Program-made: the position numbers and the translations under genes
Assembly: GCA_964035545.1 (NCBI GenBank)
Contig: OZ037771.1
Location: forward strand, 1,116,001 to 1,180,000
Direction of reading: 5' to 3'
DNA: 64,000 nucleotides
DNA from: Bugula neritina
Lineage: Eukaryota; Bryozoa; Gymnolaemata; Cheilostomatida; Bugulidae
The notes under the pieces: model-generated
Told to the model about the DNA's origin: nothing
Database searches by the model: none
The model's input: the letters and a program-made list of their open reading frames with translations, nothing else
In this document: one piece after another, positions 39,168 through 51,365 of the stretch
Position numbering within the stretch: position 1 is the stretch's first letter
Layout: the number at the start of each line of letters is the position of its first letter

Positions 39168-39232
39168 AGGGTGTTTGGACTCGTTATTACTAGGCCAACA
39201 CTCCAGCCCCTACACTACAACTGCTCCTACCA
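39168..39232 (-). mobile_element. SINE fragment (5' tRNA-like end), copy 3
   Basis: The reverse complement reads GGAGCAGTTGTAGTGTAGGG then GCTGGAGTGTTGGCCTAGTAA, matching the head of the SINE at 43372 (GAGCAGCTGTGGTCTAGGGG...). Truncated after about 65 bp. Confidence 0.55.
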
Positions 39233-39650
39233 TTCTAGACCCAAATACTCAATCAAAACCTCCAAGTACATCTGTGCACCCAGAAGAGAGAGTTGAAAGG
39301 TGAGGTACCAGCATAAAACTTGTAGCTCTTCTTTCCAGATTTTAAGTACCACCTCACAGCAAGTTAGCAATATACGTAGAATATATATGCTCATATGTAT
39401 ATATGTTATACTAATACTATATACACTCATATATACACAAAATGGTACAAATTAGATAAAAACTCAAAATTGAACGTGCAGTATTTTGTAAACCATGTTT
39501 TTCACACAGAAAATGATTCCAGCCTAAATTAGCGAAATAGAAAATGATTCAACTTACGCCTCCGAGTTCCGAGAAGCGGTAACTGCTGCAGGTGTTGTAA
39601 CAATGGCGCCCGCAGTGAGCGGACCTACAGACTAACCGACTTGCACTTAT

Positions 39651-42614
39651 AGACTGTGTACCTTTAGTGAAGAATAACGCGACTGTAGTAGCCTATAGCA
39701 GGAGAGAATCACTGGACAGGAGGCTTTGTGACACGCCTACATATTAGTATTGGAAGTAGGACAATCGCTGAGAAAGTAGAGCAATCGCCGTGCCAAGTTA
39801 ATTTGTGTAACCACAATATTTTACTTGTTGTTTAAATTGCATATTGCAACTGTTTTTTTAGAGATGCTGATCATATTATGAAAACAAACCAATGACTACA
39901 GCCTTGTATATTGAAGTAAACTATATAACAAAGCTGTTGCCAAGGCTCTCACTTCAATGCAATCACTCTGTAAACAAATTATAACTTGTGATGAGCATCT
40001 AAAAAGTAAGAAAACAAAGCATTTAAATTGAAATAAGATTTTCCATTATTATAAAAAGAGCTGCAAATGCTTATTTTATTTCAATGAGTTGAAAACCATG
40101 TTCTGTCTCATTGAATAAGATGTTGAGATTAAATATCTTCATTCTAATTAACCTTGATGCAGCTGTTAGCATTTTATAGCCTTAAACCTTGTATAAGCAC
40201 TACTGTACTGTAGAAATTTTTTATGATGCTATATAACCATTGTTATAGTATTATTATAATATTTGAGTGTTGCACAAATTACTCTATGCTGAAACAATGT
40301 GTAAAACATTGTCTGATTCAAAGTTGTCTTCTCTTGTCAACTGTAATAATTGTATTGAGAGATAAGAGTTGTCCTCTCTTTGCTATAACGATAAAGCTAT
40401 AAACATACTGAGTACATTCATTTATTGCAAGCTGCAATTCTATTAATACTTTTTTCATCTAATGTACTTGTAGTATGAAGCAGGGTACCATCTTCTCAGA
40501 GTTAAACAGAGAGACTGGTTGACATGCAATTACTTTTATTTTGGGATGTTTATGCTTTTACCATACACATGCAAATGTTGAATATAATATAATGGTGATG
40601 AATTTACATAATAAATATTTCTGTGAGCAGTTTGTTGAATGCAATGGTGTTGGATTTCAGAACTCTACGTATTCATTACTGGCATGCACTTTTAGTTTTA
40701 TCATTAGTTTGAAGATTAAAATAATTAAATCTGCCTTTAGAATTTTTATTACAGGTTAAAAATATGGGAGACCTGTTGTGCATCCTGTTGAAGAAAATAC
40801 CCACTTTACATAAGCAGTGTTTCTTAGATAACTTTAATACTAAGATATTAAAGTATATATTTGGTTAAGTTTTCTAGTAAAATTAGCACATGCAGGTAGA
40901 AACTATACCATTCTATGCTACTGTAATTCATAGCATTCCTAGCAATAGGTTATTGAGAACAAGCTCTAAGTTCTTACCTCTGATAAACAAGCTACAGGTG
41001 CAGATCATTTCAATATGAATATGGTTTAAAAATTATTTAGCAGCTGTTCAACTATGGGAAAATAACAACTCTTGATTCTAGTAAAATGATTAACTTGATA
41101 TTTACACTTGCATTATAATTACTCTAGACTTACTCTTTAAATAATTTAATTTTTGACAGCAAAGTATTTAGGATTGATTTGCTAATGTGAACACTACTAG
41201 CCCATGGGTGCCAATTCACTTTTATCTGAGTAAACTACAACTATGTTAAAAAATTATATAAATTATTATGTTTAATATAATGCGCATAATATATTGCAAT
41301 ACGTGTTGTGATACAGTTTGATATAAATTGATATCTTACATAACATATGTGCAGGCAGATCTTGAACATACTACTTACTAGTAGTAATACTTATACTAAT
41401 AGACTTAGAGTATAGTATTAGTAGTTACTAGTTAATAGTTAGTGTTACTAGTTGATAGTTAGCTAATAGTAACTAATAGCTAGTAACTAATAACTAGGAA
41501 CTAGTAGTATTACTATTAGTAATACTGCATTAGTCTTACTATTACTATTAGTTACTAATACTAGTAACTACTAACTGCTAGTACTACCACTAGTAGTTAG
41601 TAATAGCTAGTAACTAGTAGCTATAGTTGCTATTGGCTATCACATGGGCATTCTGCAGCTAAGACAATCAGCTAGCTAGTACCGTATGACAATCATGGCC
41701 AGTCAAATGCTGGCATTGAGTGATGTTTTTAATTTATATCAAAGCGAGCGGGTAGTCTCTAATTTACTACAGAGCTCCTTTCTTTTGAATAGTTTGCTGC
41801 ATACTCATGCTGTATCTCGTGTTAGTTGTCCACAAACTTCCTTTCTTTTTTAATGCCCTCAGAATTTTGAGAAGACAACTTCTCTTGGACTATATAAGTA
41901 CGTATTTGGCACGGTCGCATGCTAAAGACCTATTATAAAGATTAGCAGTCAATTAAAACTGTTAATTATCTGCATTTGAGTGTGATAGCATGTGTTTCAT
42001 AATACCGCAACTATATGTGAGTTCAAAATTTTATTTTAACTTTACGAAGTGGAAGAATCAACCTAATGCTTCAGTTTAAAACTAGTGACAGAAATAAGAA
42101 TGTATCCGGATGTAAAATAATATAACAATATAAGCATATCATGCAATATAAGCATACCATACAATACATGCTTACAGCGTATTATATGCATACCATACAA
42201 TATGTGATTCTCACACAATATATAAAAGTCATACAATATGAACCAGAATTATAATTCAAATCAAATCACAGTATGGGTTTTTGAAAAATAGACATGGCTA
42301 CAAAAATAAACAACTTTATTTTTGTTGAAGGCACAAAAGGAAAAACAACTCCTCTGAAAAGTCGACACTAATGATACAAATTACAATATTTTGCAGCTCA
42401 CAATGTGAAATGGTGCATAGCTTTCATTTCCTACTACTGGTTTCAACTTACACTGTAAGCAAGAATAGAATAAATAATGCTAATAGCACACAACTGACTT
42501 TGTATTTTGTATTGCACAAACTGAAGGGAATGAAAGCATATTGTAATATACTGTGTTTAACTGATACTATTTTTGCTTGTCCTAGACTGTACGTAGCAAT
42601 GAGCTCTAGAGTTG
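39651..42614. other. Intergenic AT-rich region
   Basis: No supported gene. 41360-41640 is a degenerate TAG/TAC/AAC repeat with many self-complementary TACTAGTA motifs. A minus-strand AATAAA (tttatt at 42315-42320) is about 295 bp past the stop of the next gene and may be its poly(A) signal. Confidence 0.6.
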
Positions 42615-45189
42615 TCACTGTCTACCTCCATGCAAACACCAAAATAAGTTTCTCGTTTTGAGCAAAATCTCCTGGTGGTCATGAGGCACGCGGGTGATTT
42701 CAGACGTGGGTATTGTCTCATTCTGAAACATCAAAAAGTTTAATTAACACAGAAATAAGTTTTTCAAGTAAAATTCAAACTTGATATTTTTCTATCATAG
42801 TTGCTCTTAGCATACTAAACGGTAAAATTAAAATGCCAAATGTTTCTGTTGGCTAATATTAATAATAAGAGCGCTACAATGTGAAATTAGTAGTTATGTG
42901 CTCTTGGATCATTGGGGAATTTACTCACAGTTAACATTAGGTTCCTGATGAATACTGTGAATATTATTACAATACCAAATAAAAAATATCTTGAAATAAA
43001 ATTGTTTTATTTATACGCAGAGCATCATGTCATGTCTTGATATGACTCTATTATAGGATTTGGTACTCCACTAAATAATATTACATAATAATGCAATATT
43101 ATTTAATACAGCAATGCAACACTGTAATACAGCATGATGGGCTGCTTGCACATAAAAAAGTCTTACAAGTTTATAGTGACTATCCCTGTGAGAAACCCCT
43201 AATGTGTAGGGTCTCTGTTAAATCAGGCTAAAAGTTTATTTATATGTGGCACAGGAGAAATTATGACTGAATGCTCTTCCTAACATCACCAATGGCCTTT
43301 ATTAGGAATCGAACCCAGGACTGCAGGTTCACTAAGCCAAACACTCTAACCCCTAGACCACAGCTGCTCTTACGACTTACATGTGCAGTTGGCATATAAG
43401 TAACTATCTCACTCACCACACAACTAAGGGCTGCTCCACAATCCACCATTATGGCACATGCGACACTGCTCAGTTGAGACTGAAATCTTTGAATCACTAT
43501 TGGATGATTCACCGTAACTTTTGCTGCCAGATGGGTTTCATTAGACGACAAATGGCAGTATGTGCGACGCAACGTAGAGTGTATTTCCTCTCTTGCCTCC
43601 TGCAAAAAAGAACAAAGATAAGCAATTTGTGGGACACAAGAATATTTGCAATTTTGATATAGGGAGATGTGTAGATAAAAAGTGACCTATAGTGAATAAG
43701 CAACTCTGAAATACTGCATCCATCCTGAAATAGTCATGACCTAGCATTTGTTTGTAACCATAGCAACAGCTTGTTTAGGGCATTGACACTATTAAATTTG
43801 AATTATGTTTTTTTAAATAGAGAAAGTAAACAAATATAGGCCTCAGAATGGTATTGATAAAACAATTAAGAGTGACCCAGTGGTAAATATTATAATTAGG
43901 TGTGGGTGTAGCTGCATATTCCATAAATAATATTACATCATAGTCTGTAATATATATGTGAATATATTATAGCCTACATAATATTACATATTCTGCAATA
44001 TATATGTGAATATATCATACATAATATTACATAGTCTGTAATATATATGTGAATGTATTATATATAATATTCCATAGTCTGTAATATATATGGGAATATA
44101 TTATACACACTATTACATATTATACACTATAAGTAAATAGACTATACATAATATTACGTACTCAGTAATATGCAAGATTACTTACTCTGTCAGTTGTTGG
44201 ATCAAACCGTTCTCTACACCTTTGAGTTCTGCTAGACATTCCTCGAGTTAACGTTATTTCACTATTCGCTTCACTCTACAATAAAAAAAAAGGAAAGTTG
44301 AAAGACTTTGACCAAGAAAACCATTTTAGTTGACATCTTTTGCAAATTCTTAGTTTCTAAAATACAAGTACCTTTAAAAACCAAACCTTTCTACTTAATA
44401 TATAATTTTCGATGTTTGGTTTTATCTTTTATATATTATAAAAAATATACTATTTGATAACGTTAAAAAGTTGGTATTTTATTTAAACCATTTTAAATAG
44501 CTTTTATTCTAATGTATTCATATGTTCAATAGAAACTGAGTTTGTATACAGTATATGAAAGTACAGTCTATACAGTCTATAAGATTAGCTGTTTAATCTG
44601 GTGATGTGTACTGCTAGCTAACATATTATAATGGTCAACTAGCAATTTGGTATATGAAGAGTTGTCACACTTACGTATAGACGAATAATATTATCCAGAG
44701 AGACCACAGCACTGTTGATATGTCTCCTCAATGTGTTATAGTTGATACCAGATAGTCTCCTAAATGGTGCAGATGTAGCCGTTAACATTCCTGAGCTTTG
44801 AGGCTGGGTGTGACCATGCCCCACAATTATATCCCCAGAGCTGGGAGAGCCGTGGTCTGATTGTACAGTCTGAAGAGGGGAATTACTCCACTGCTGTGGC
44901 ATATGTCCAGAGTTGTTTCTACCCAATAAGTTTAACCATACTTTTGGGAGAAAAACCACCAGTAGTATCACAGTGTGAACGTTATCTGTAAATATTAAGA
45001 ATAGGTCAACATCCTTGCATAAAATAGTATGATTGTCGCTGTGCAGTAGAACACAAAGAGGTTTCAAAAACAAATTTTTTAGCCAACTTTTTGCAATAAA
45101 ATAAAAAGCAGATTCTCTAGCCTTTTACAGGAAGATAATAAAAACTAATTTCATATATAAAAACACTTACATGCAAAATAAAGATTCAT
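42615..45189 (-). CDS. Small single-pass protein with a GABA-B-receptor TM7-like segment
   Basis: Exons right to left: 45189-45171, 44985-44675, 44275-44186, 43599-43417, 42722-42615. Total 711 nt, 236 aa, phases consistent throughout. Near the N-terminus is a short hydrophobic segment, YNVHTVILLVVFLPKVW (7-23). Its F-x-PK-ending hydrophobic run resembles the end of the seventh helix of class C receptors of the GABA-B group (FVPK in GABBR1/2). The rest is a hydrophilic, Ser/Asn/Gln-rich region with no domain I recognise. Either it is a stand-alone protein preserving only a receptor tail, or the first exon is a signal-anchor and the resemblance is accidental, or more upstream exons exist. The TATA box upstream of this first exon supports a true start here. 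A SINE lies in its last intron. Confidence 0.55.
43165..43372 (-). mobile_element. tRNA-derived SINE, copy 2 (best preserved)
   Basis: On the minus strand it starts AGAGCAGCTGTGGTCTAGGG. The A box TGGTCTAGGGG fits the pol III consensus and the B box GGTTCGATTCC (43305-43315) is perfect. The 3' part GAGACCCT...GGGTTTCTCACAGG is shared with copy 1. Confidence 0.85.
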
Positions 45190-45305
45190 GTCGTAGTTGC
45201 AGCTAATGTTATACTATGTTGTACTATTATACAATAGACAAAGAGACAAACAGACTTGGCTTGACGAGAACACTGCTGAGAGTTTCTGTGTAGAACTCAC
45301 CTTTG

Positions 45306-45316
45306 CCTTTTATATA
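45306..45316 (-). promoter_or_regulatory. TATA box TATATAAAAGG
   Basis: Strong TATA element on the minus strand about 115 bp before the ATG at 45189. This leaves room for transcription to start near 45280 and a roughly 90-nt 5' leader. Confidence 0.5.
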
Positions 45317-46526
45317 CCGACACTCCAGCCAATGGGTGGGTGCTCTGAGCAGGGAAATCCAAAATTATTCTTCGATGACTTTGCTACGATGAAAAAGAAA
45401 ACCTCAGAGCACATGCAAACTGTTTAACATAATTACCAGCTTATTGCACAAGTGTGAATTTATTGTTCATCCAATAATCTAGTTTTAGATCCATAGTGGG
45501 TCTTGCGTCTATTGAGAGAAAGAACAAAGGCAATGCCGGTTGCCATGGCAGCCTGGACACAAGACCTAGCGCTGCTCCACACTAATTTCCTGTGCACTTT
45601 TCCTTGTTTATTGATAATCAGTTGATTTAAACTGAAGTGAAAGTTTCCCTACAGTTGTAAAGAAATCATGGTTTTTAAATAATCGATTTGAATTTCTACA
45701 ATAAAACAGTATATACTACATAATGTGGCACCTGGTATGATCTGACAATATTAATTATATAAAATTATAACTATAAAAATATTCCAACATTGTTGTGGCA
45801 CGTTACCATGAAAAACTTTACTCTGTTTACAATTACTTGATGACTTGGATGCTGTACTACAATATAGCTAGTGAACATGTTTCGACATGAAAATAGGCAA
45901 AATTAACCAAACCCAATAAATAAACTCTGCTCTAATTTGATATGAAACACTCTATCAGGTTTTGGTTGACAAGAGATAATGCAGACAGACATATAGACAT
46001 ATAAAGGCAGATAAACATATAAGCATACACGCCTAGTACATATATATGTACATACAGGCTTATGACATAATATAGGCCTACACACATGCATACATACAAA
46101 CAGACAAGCGTGTAGAAATGCATACAGACATACATATAAACATACATGCGTGCATACACGCATACACGCATACACACAGACAGACACACAGACAGACACA
46201 CAGATACACAGACAGACACACAGACACACAGACACGCAGAAAGACACACAGACACGCAGAAAGACACACACAACATATACAGCACATACAAAAAATATAA
46301 TTAAAAGTTCAGTCACTCTTGCGTATAAATTTTACATGGTACTTTATGAATAAGCATTTATATCTAAATAAAACTGAAGATCATCTGAAAATAGTGTCAG
46401 TTTGCTATAGAACAGGTTATTATTAGATTGTAGCATTGATTTGGAGGTGTATGCTAGATAATTGAAGGAGCGCGTGTCAGTGTCAGCCATGCACTTAGTA
46501 TCAAGGATGTTGCTATACCCATTTAC
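45317..46526. other. Upstream region with a CACAGA/CATACA microsatellite
   Basis: 46082-46275 is a degenerate (acac/agac)n tract that generates Cys/Val-rich false ORFs. 45539-45552 is an RFX X-box-like palindrome (GTTGCCATGGCAGC, one mismatch to GTNRCC-N2-RGYAAC). No gene is accepted here. Confidence 0.5.
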
Positions 46527-46933
46527 CATCATTTCCACAATTAAATTTGTGTAAGATCTTGTTATTTTCCTGCCTTCTGGTCTGCGAGAGTGATAAATAC
46601 CATTCACGCTCCTGCCGTAGTAACATCGCAAATTTCAAATTAATAAACTCAGGAAGTAGCGAGTGTAGTTCTTCCAATAGCAGACAAGATACGAAGGGTT
46701 GTACAATTTGTTAATTCTTAACTATTCCACTTGGACGGTACTCGAGGGAGCTTCTCGCAATAGCCAATTAGAAAATCAGTTAATTAGGATCACCTAGACT
46801 TATGTTGTCATACATCATATTCCTTAAATGAAATTAATATTTTCAGGATGTAAATGTATTATTATATATGTAATTCTCCTCTTCCTGCCATTTACCTCTC
46901 CTCCAACTCCAACCATCCTCCAGACCTTTGAGC
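46527..46933 (-). CDS. Two candidate exons of an unrecognised gene
   Basis: 46933-46896 (38 nt, codes LKGLEDGWSWRR) and 46670-46527 (144 nt, codes LHSLLPEFINLKFAMLLRQE then REWYLSLSQTRRQENNK and ILHKFN). Both have AG acceptors and donors (GTAAATGG in each), and their phases join (G + AA). The second looks strongly coding by composition: amphipathic and Q/E/R-rich. A different frame is also open across 46344-46631, but its composition is that of translated AT-rich DNA. No family was recognised and the next exons were not found. Confidence 0.35.
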
Positions 46934-47876
46934 CTTGCACATCGAGTTAGGCATAGTTATACAGCATGCAGTCTATGATATGATGCTTTATATTATGCAT
47001 ATTATACACACACTTAACACAATGACACTGCAAATTATGCCCGGTGATAATATTAATAATTAAAAATGCGTAGCATAGACGATAATTTTGCCCTTAAACA
47101 CATAATATGTTGTTATATCGTTACAGTAGTTGCTAGTATCTAAGCAAGTCAGTTTTGATTATGGCAGTAAATTATATTCTTATGCAAACATAGAAATCAA
47201 ATGTAAAAAAATTGAGCATTATAAAAAAATTCACCTTGCTAAAAACAATTTTATAGAACATAAAAATCGGGAACTTCCAAAAACCCTTTTCTACAAGTTA
47301 ACAACCCAGCATTATATTTTGGTATTTGACTGTTGGCATTTTACATGCATTATGTATAATGGCATTATTATTGGTGCATTATCATTGATATGCACAAAAT
47401 TACTTATAGTAAGATTAACTTGAAGTTTGCATGCTTTTTAAAATTTGTTTTTTATACTTTATTCATTTACAATTTTTACATCATAAAGTTGAAAATTAAA
47501 CTGTACTTTTTCGTGTTAACTCTTTTTCGCTTTCTTTTGTGGAGAAGAATTTACTTTTGAAATTTTAAAAATTGCAGTTTTAATAAAGTTGTTTTTAATG
47601 CTACATTATATTATATTATTATCATACAATAAATTTATTCAGACATCAATGCGGCCATCAATAACTTACAAAATAGAATGAAGACTGAAAATAAAAAGTT
47701 TGATTAAAAAATAAAATATAGACCCAAAAAGAATACATTCTTCAAAACGCATATTATGCCAACATTCTACAAATTTTAAAGGTACATAACATTACAATAA
47801 TTAGCATATATATATAAATATAAGCACATATATAAATATAGAAACACATAAATATGAATATATATATTTTAAATGT

Positions 47877-48972
47877 ATCTTTATGGGCTAGCAATTTAAT
47901 TATGAATAGGTATCCGCGAAACGTTCTGGTTTTATTACTTTATTAAATAAAGTAATTAACTAATATTTTTGGCACCAATGTGCCCATCTTCAAGTTAACA
48001 ATGAATGATAAAAATTCAAAAAGTTATGACATCGCGTTAAACTCCATGCACGACATAAAGTATAGAGAGTGGCACTTATTTTAAATTATTTAAACCGAGG
48101 GAGATAATCTTATTTTTTATATTTCATGAGTAAACATTATTCTGATTCCTTTGCATAAAAATGAATAAGAGTTGAAGAAAAATAAATATCTGTATATAAA
48201 AACAACATGGATTTGTGAAAATAAATAAATAAAATAAATGCCAATAAATTTTACACTACTCAACTTCCACAAACTTTGAATTTTCATCCTTCATTGTTAC
48301 TCTGAAGATGGGCACAGTGGTGCCCAAAATATTAGTTAATTATTTTTTTTAATAAAGTAGTAAAACCAAAATGTTTCATGATTATATATATCAACCTGCC
48401 AACACTCAAAAAAATTCTTACTGTGCAACCATAAAATCTAGAGACTTTGTATTTTATATTTTATGTACTATAGTATATAGTAAATAATATCCAACTACCT
48501 ACAGGGTAAGGCCACCCAACAACAACTATATCTGCTATAAATTGTGTGTTTACATTATGTTTTTTATATATTTAAAAATATTTGCAAACCTATATAACAC
48601 CAAAGGCACTATTATGTTTGCGTTATGTTTTACGTTGTGCTTAAGCATGTTGATTTTCTTAATGTAAAAATTTGAATTCAATATTGTGCCTGAGGAGTGC
48701 TGAAGAGGCATGAAACTAATAGTAGCACAATAAAATAACATTTAATTAAATTGCTCTTTTTTGATAATATATATATAATATATATATTATCAACAAATAT
48801 AATATATATATAATATATATATAATATATATATATATATATTATATATACATTGCTACACTGAAGATGGGTACAGTGGTACCCGAAATATCAGTGTAATT
48901 ACTTTACCTAATAAAGTAATAAATAACAATGTTTCTCGTATACCTATTTATAATCAAATTGCTAGCTCGTAA

Positions 48973-48976
<4 letters not shown>
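47877..48976. mobile_element. 1.1-kb foldback (MITE-like) element with about 120-bp terminal inverted repeats
   Basis: The left end ATCTTTATGGGCTAGCAATT and the reverse complement of the right end ATCTTTACGAGCTAGCAATT continue in parallel for about 120 bp (AATAGGTAT, GAAAC, TTATTACTTTATTA, TAAAGTAATTA). A third copy of the inner part of the arm lies at 48280-48385. It sits in a (TA)n landscape, so a TA-type target is plausible. No transposase ORF was seen, so it is probably non-autonomous. Confidence 0.75.

Positions 48977-49070
<94 letters not shown>
48976..49070. repeat. (TA)n microsatellite
   Basis: About 46 uninterrupted TA dinucleotides at the right edge of the foldback element; a shorter interrupted TA tract lies at 48767-48850. 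Confidence 0.97.
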
Positions 49071-49071
<1 letters not shown>

Positions 49072-50459
49072 TTCTATTTTATAAAGCTATTATTTATCAT
49101 CTCGAAAATGGTTCACAGTGTCACAAGTAAACTTTTCAACCAAACTAGATTGAACAAACCTGTTTCACTTTACTTGGAAGAGATGGTAAATATGGCAGTA
49201 TTATGATGTAGAGTTTGAGATTATAGCAGATGTATCACCTTACACTTCCTCCTTGTTTGCAGTATCAGTGAAAAAGAGTAGAAGTCACTCAATTTGGAGA
49301 TGCTATCAAATGATAAAGGATTAAAATAATATTTTGGTTGAATTTAATGCTGTACAGTTCTTCTTAAAATAAAAATACGCTGAATACTTTTGGAGAGCCA
49401 AAAATATTGGTTTTTATTTTATTCCTTTTAGTCTATTCTATTGATAAAACTGCAATGCCATACGATGAAAAAAACAATCCTTTTTTATTTTAGCTTTTAA
49501 ACTGTATTTTCACAATTTTAATTACTACTGCTACTACTATAAATGTCACTATTATTATCACTGTTTTTGTTGCCTATATTGCGATTATTGTTTTCCCACA
49601 ATACTTTTATACTTTAGTTATTATAGACTAATGAAGGAAGTTAGTGAGAGCAAAGATACATGTGCTTTTAGAATAAAAGGATGAAATAGCAGCTGTTTTG
49701 TAATATGACGTAGTGGAAAGAGCTGCATGCACGTGCTGTTCAGTAAAAATGCATGTTGCATGATTGTTCAATAAAAGCTGTCTCAAGTTTAAAATCAATT
49801 TTAATTGTACTTGTTCATATTTTAGTTTTCCTTAGTGACATAGGGTTAGACACACATCCTTTTGCTGCCCTAAAAATACTGCAGAAATAGCAGCAAACAA
49901 GGAAAAGTTTTGTAATATGTTTTGAAGCTTTTGGATTTTTACGCTTGACCAAGTTTGTTCAAATTAAACTTCTGATTAAAATTTTAGAAACTAATTGTAA
50001 CAACAGGAATTGGATCTTCAATCTTTGCGAAATGCATTCATACTTCTGTAATCTGTTTAGCAATATCCTTCCCAGGTATAAATTGCTAATTTTTGCCGTC
50101 TTTTCAATCCAAGTTACTCAAGTTATAAAAGCTACATGTAGCTATCAGTTTTGCACCATGGATATTACGTATTACATTTAATAACAAAGTAGATGTGAAC
50201 ACAAACAGCTGAAAAAAACTGAGTTACCCCATAAACTTATTACTTCAAATACCTATTTTACAAAAGTGTGATTTTGTGTGCAACCAGCTGCAGAGGGTTC
50301 CAGTTTAGATTATCTCTTTAAAATTTTGTACTATCTGCAAAACCCAAAACTAGTTCTAAGGAAAAGATTAGGCTATAAGTTGCCGATGAGACATGTCATT
50401 CTTTATTAGATGAACTATGTTATTTGCTCAAGATCTGTTGTAAATAGCTGGTTAATATA

Positions 50460-50785
50460 TAGTCAGCATCTAGTGAGTAATTAGTCAGTATACAGTCAGT
50501 ATACAGTCAGTATACTGTCAGTGTATAGTCAGTATATAGTCAGTATACAGTCAGTATACTGTCAGTATATAGTCAGTATATAGTCAGTGTATAGTCAGTA
50601 TACAGTCAGTATATAGTCAGTATACAGTCAGTATGCAGTCAGTATACAGTCAGTATACTGTCAGTATATAGTCAGTGTATAGTCAGTATATAGTCAGTAT
50701 ACAGTCAGTATACAGTCAGCATATAGTCAGTATGCAGTCAGTATACAGTCAGTATACTGTCAGTATATAGTCAGTAGTTACCGAA
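50460..50785. repeat. 10-bp minisatellite (agtcagtata)n
   Basis: Roughly 30 copies with variants tacagtcagt, tatagtcagt and tactgtcagt. Confidence 0.95.
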
Positions 50786-51289
50786 TAGCTAGTCAACAGT
50801 TACGGAGTTGCTAGAAAAAACCTTTAACCTCAGCATGAGGCAGGCCTGTAGCCTGCAGCTGTACGTGAAGGTAGAGTACAATGTTGCTTCATCTCGTAAT
50901 TCCTGGTTGACTGAACATATCAAGAAATTCCCCTTTTTTTCACCAACAGGCAGACTTGAATAACAATAAAACCAATTTATCTGAAAGAAGGTAGGCAACA
51001 CTTATTCCATAAGGAAAGTTAATCATAATTACTGCAGTTATGTAATGGCACCATTAGGAATAAGGTTTGCATCAGCAAGTGTGTTGTATTGTCAATAGTA
51101 ATCATCTAATTGGAAGAAGCCTTAGATCATGATGAATATAGTAAGAATTAAATGAAAGTGGGACAGAAATACTTCCCTAGGGAATAGATATATTGGCTAG
51201 CTGTAAATTTTTTACTTAACTTTTGAATCAGATTAAAACAAAATAGCCAATTCGTTGTTTAATATTCCAAAAATCGTGTTAGAAATTAG

Positions 51290-51365
51290 GATTTGACCTG
51301 CTGGCAGTTGTTGTGTACGAGGCCCAAATAGGTGGAGCTGACACACCTAACCCCTGATGTTTATA
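51290..51365 (-). mobile_element. Degenerate tRNA-like (SINE head) fragment
   Basis: The reverse complement contains ATCAGGGGTTAGGTGTGTCA (A-box region) and, about 40 bp on, GGTCAAATCCT (B-box-like). It is similar in design to the SINE copies at 38.4 and 43.3 kb but more diverged. Confidence 0.4.

Larger units (their letters stand above)
35957..39650 (-). other. Long first intron and probable noncoding first exon of the zinc-finger gene
   Basis: A minus-strand donor (GGAGGC/GTAAGT at about 39553-39558) ends a GC-richer stretch without ATG (about 39560-39640) that looks like a noncoding first exon and promoter. The intervening 3.5 kb hold a G-tract (36067-36085), two SINE copies (listed separately), and a 75-codon plus-strand ORF at 37502-37729 with no splice context that I do not accept as a gene. 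Confidence 0.45.

Noticed and set aside
45535-45625. Plus-strand ATG in good context (MPVAMAAWTQDLALLH...)
   Set aside because: Stops after 30 codons with no convincing donor; cannot be told from chance.
45903-46316. Cys/Val-rich 137-codon ORF
   Set aside because: Reverse strand of a CACAGA-type microsatellite, open in three frames at once.
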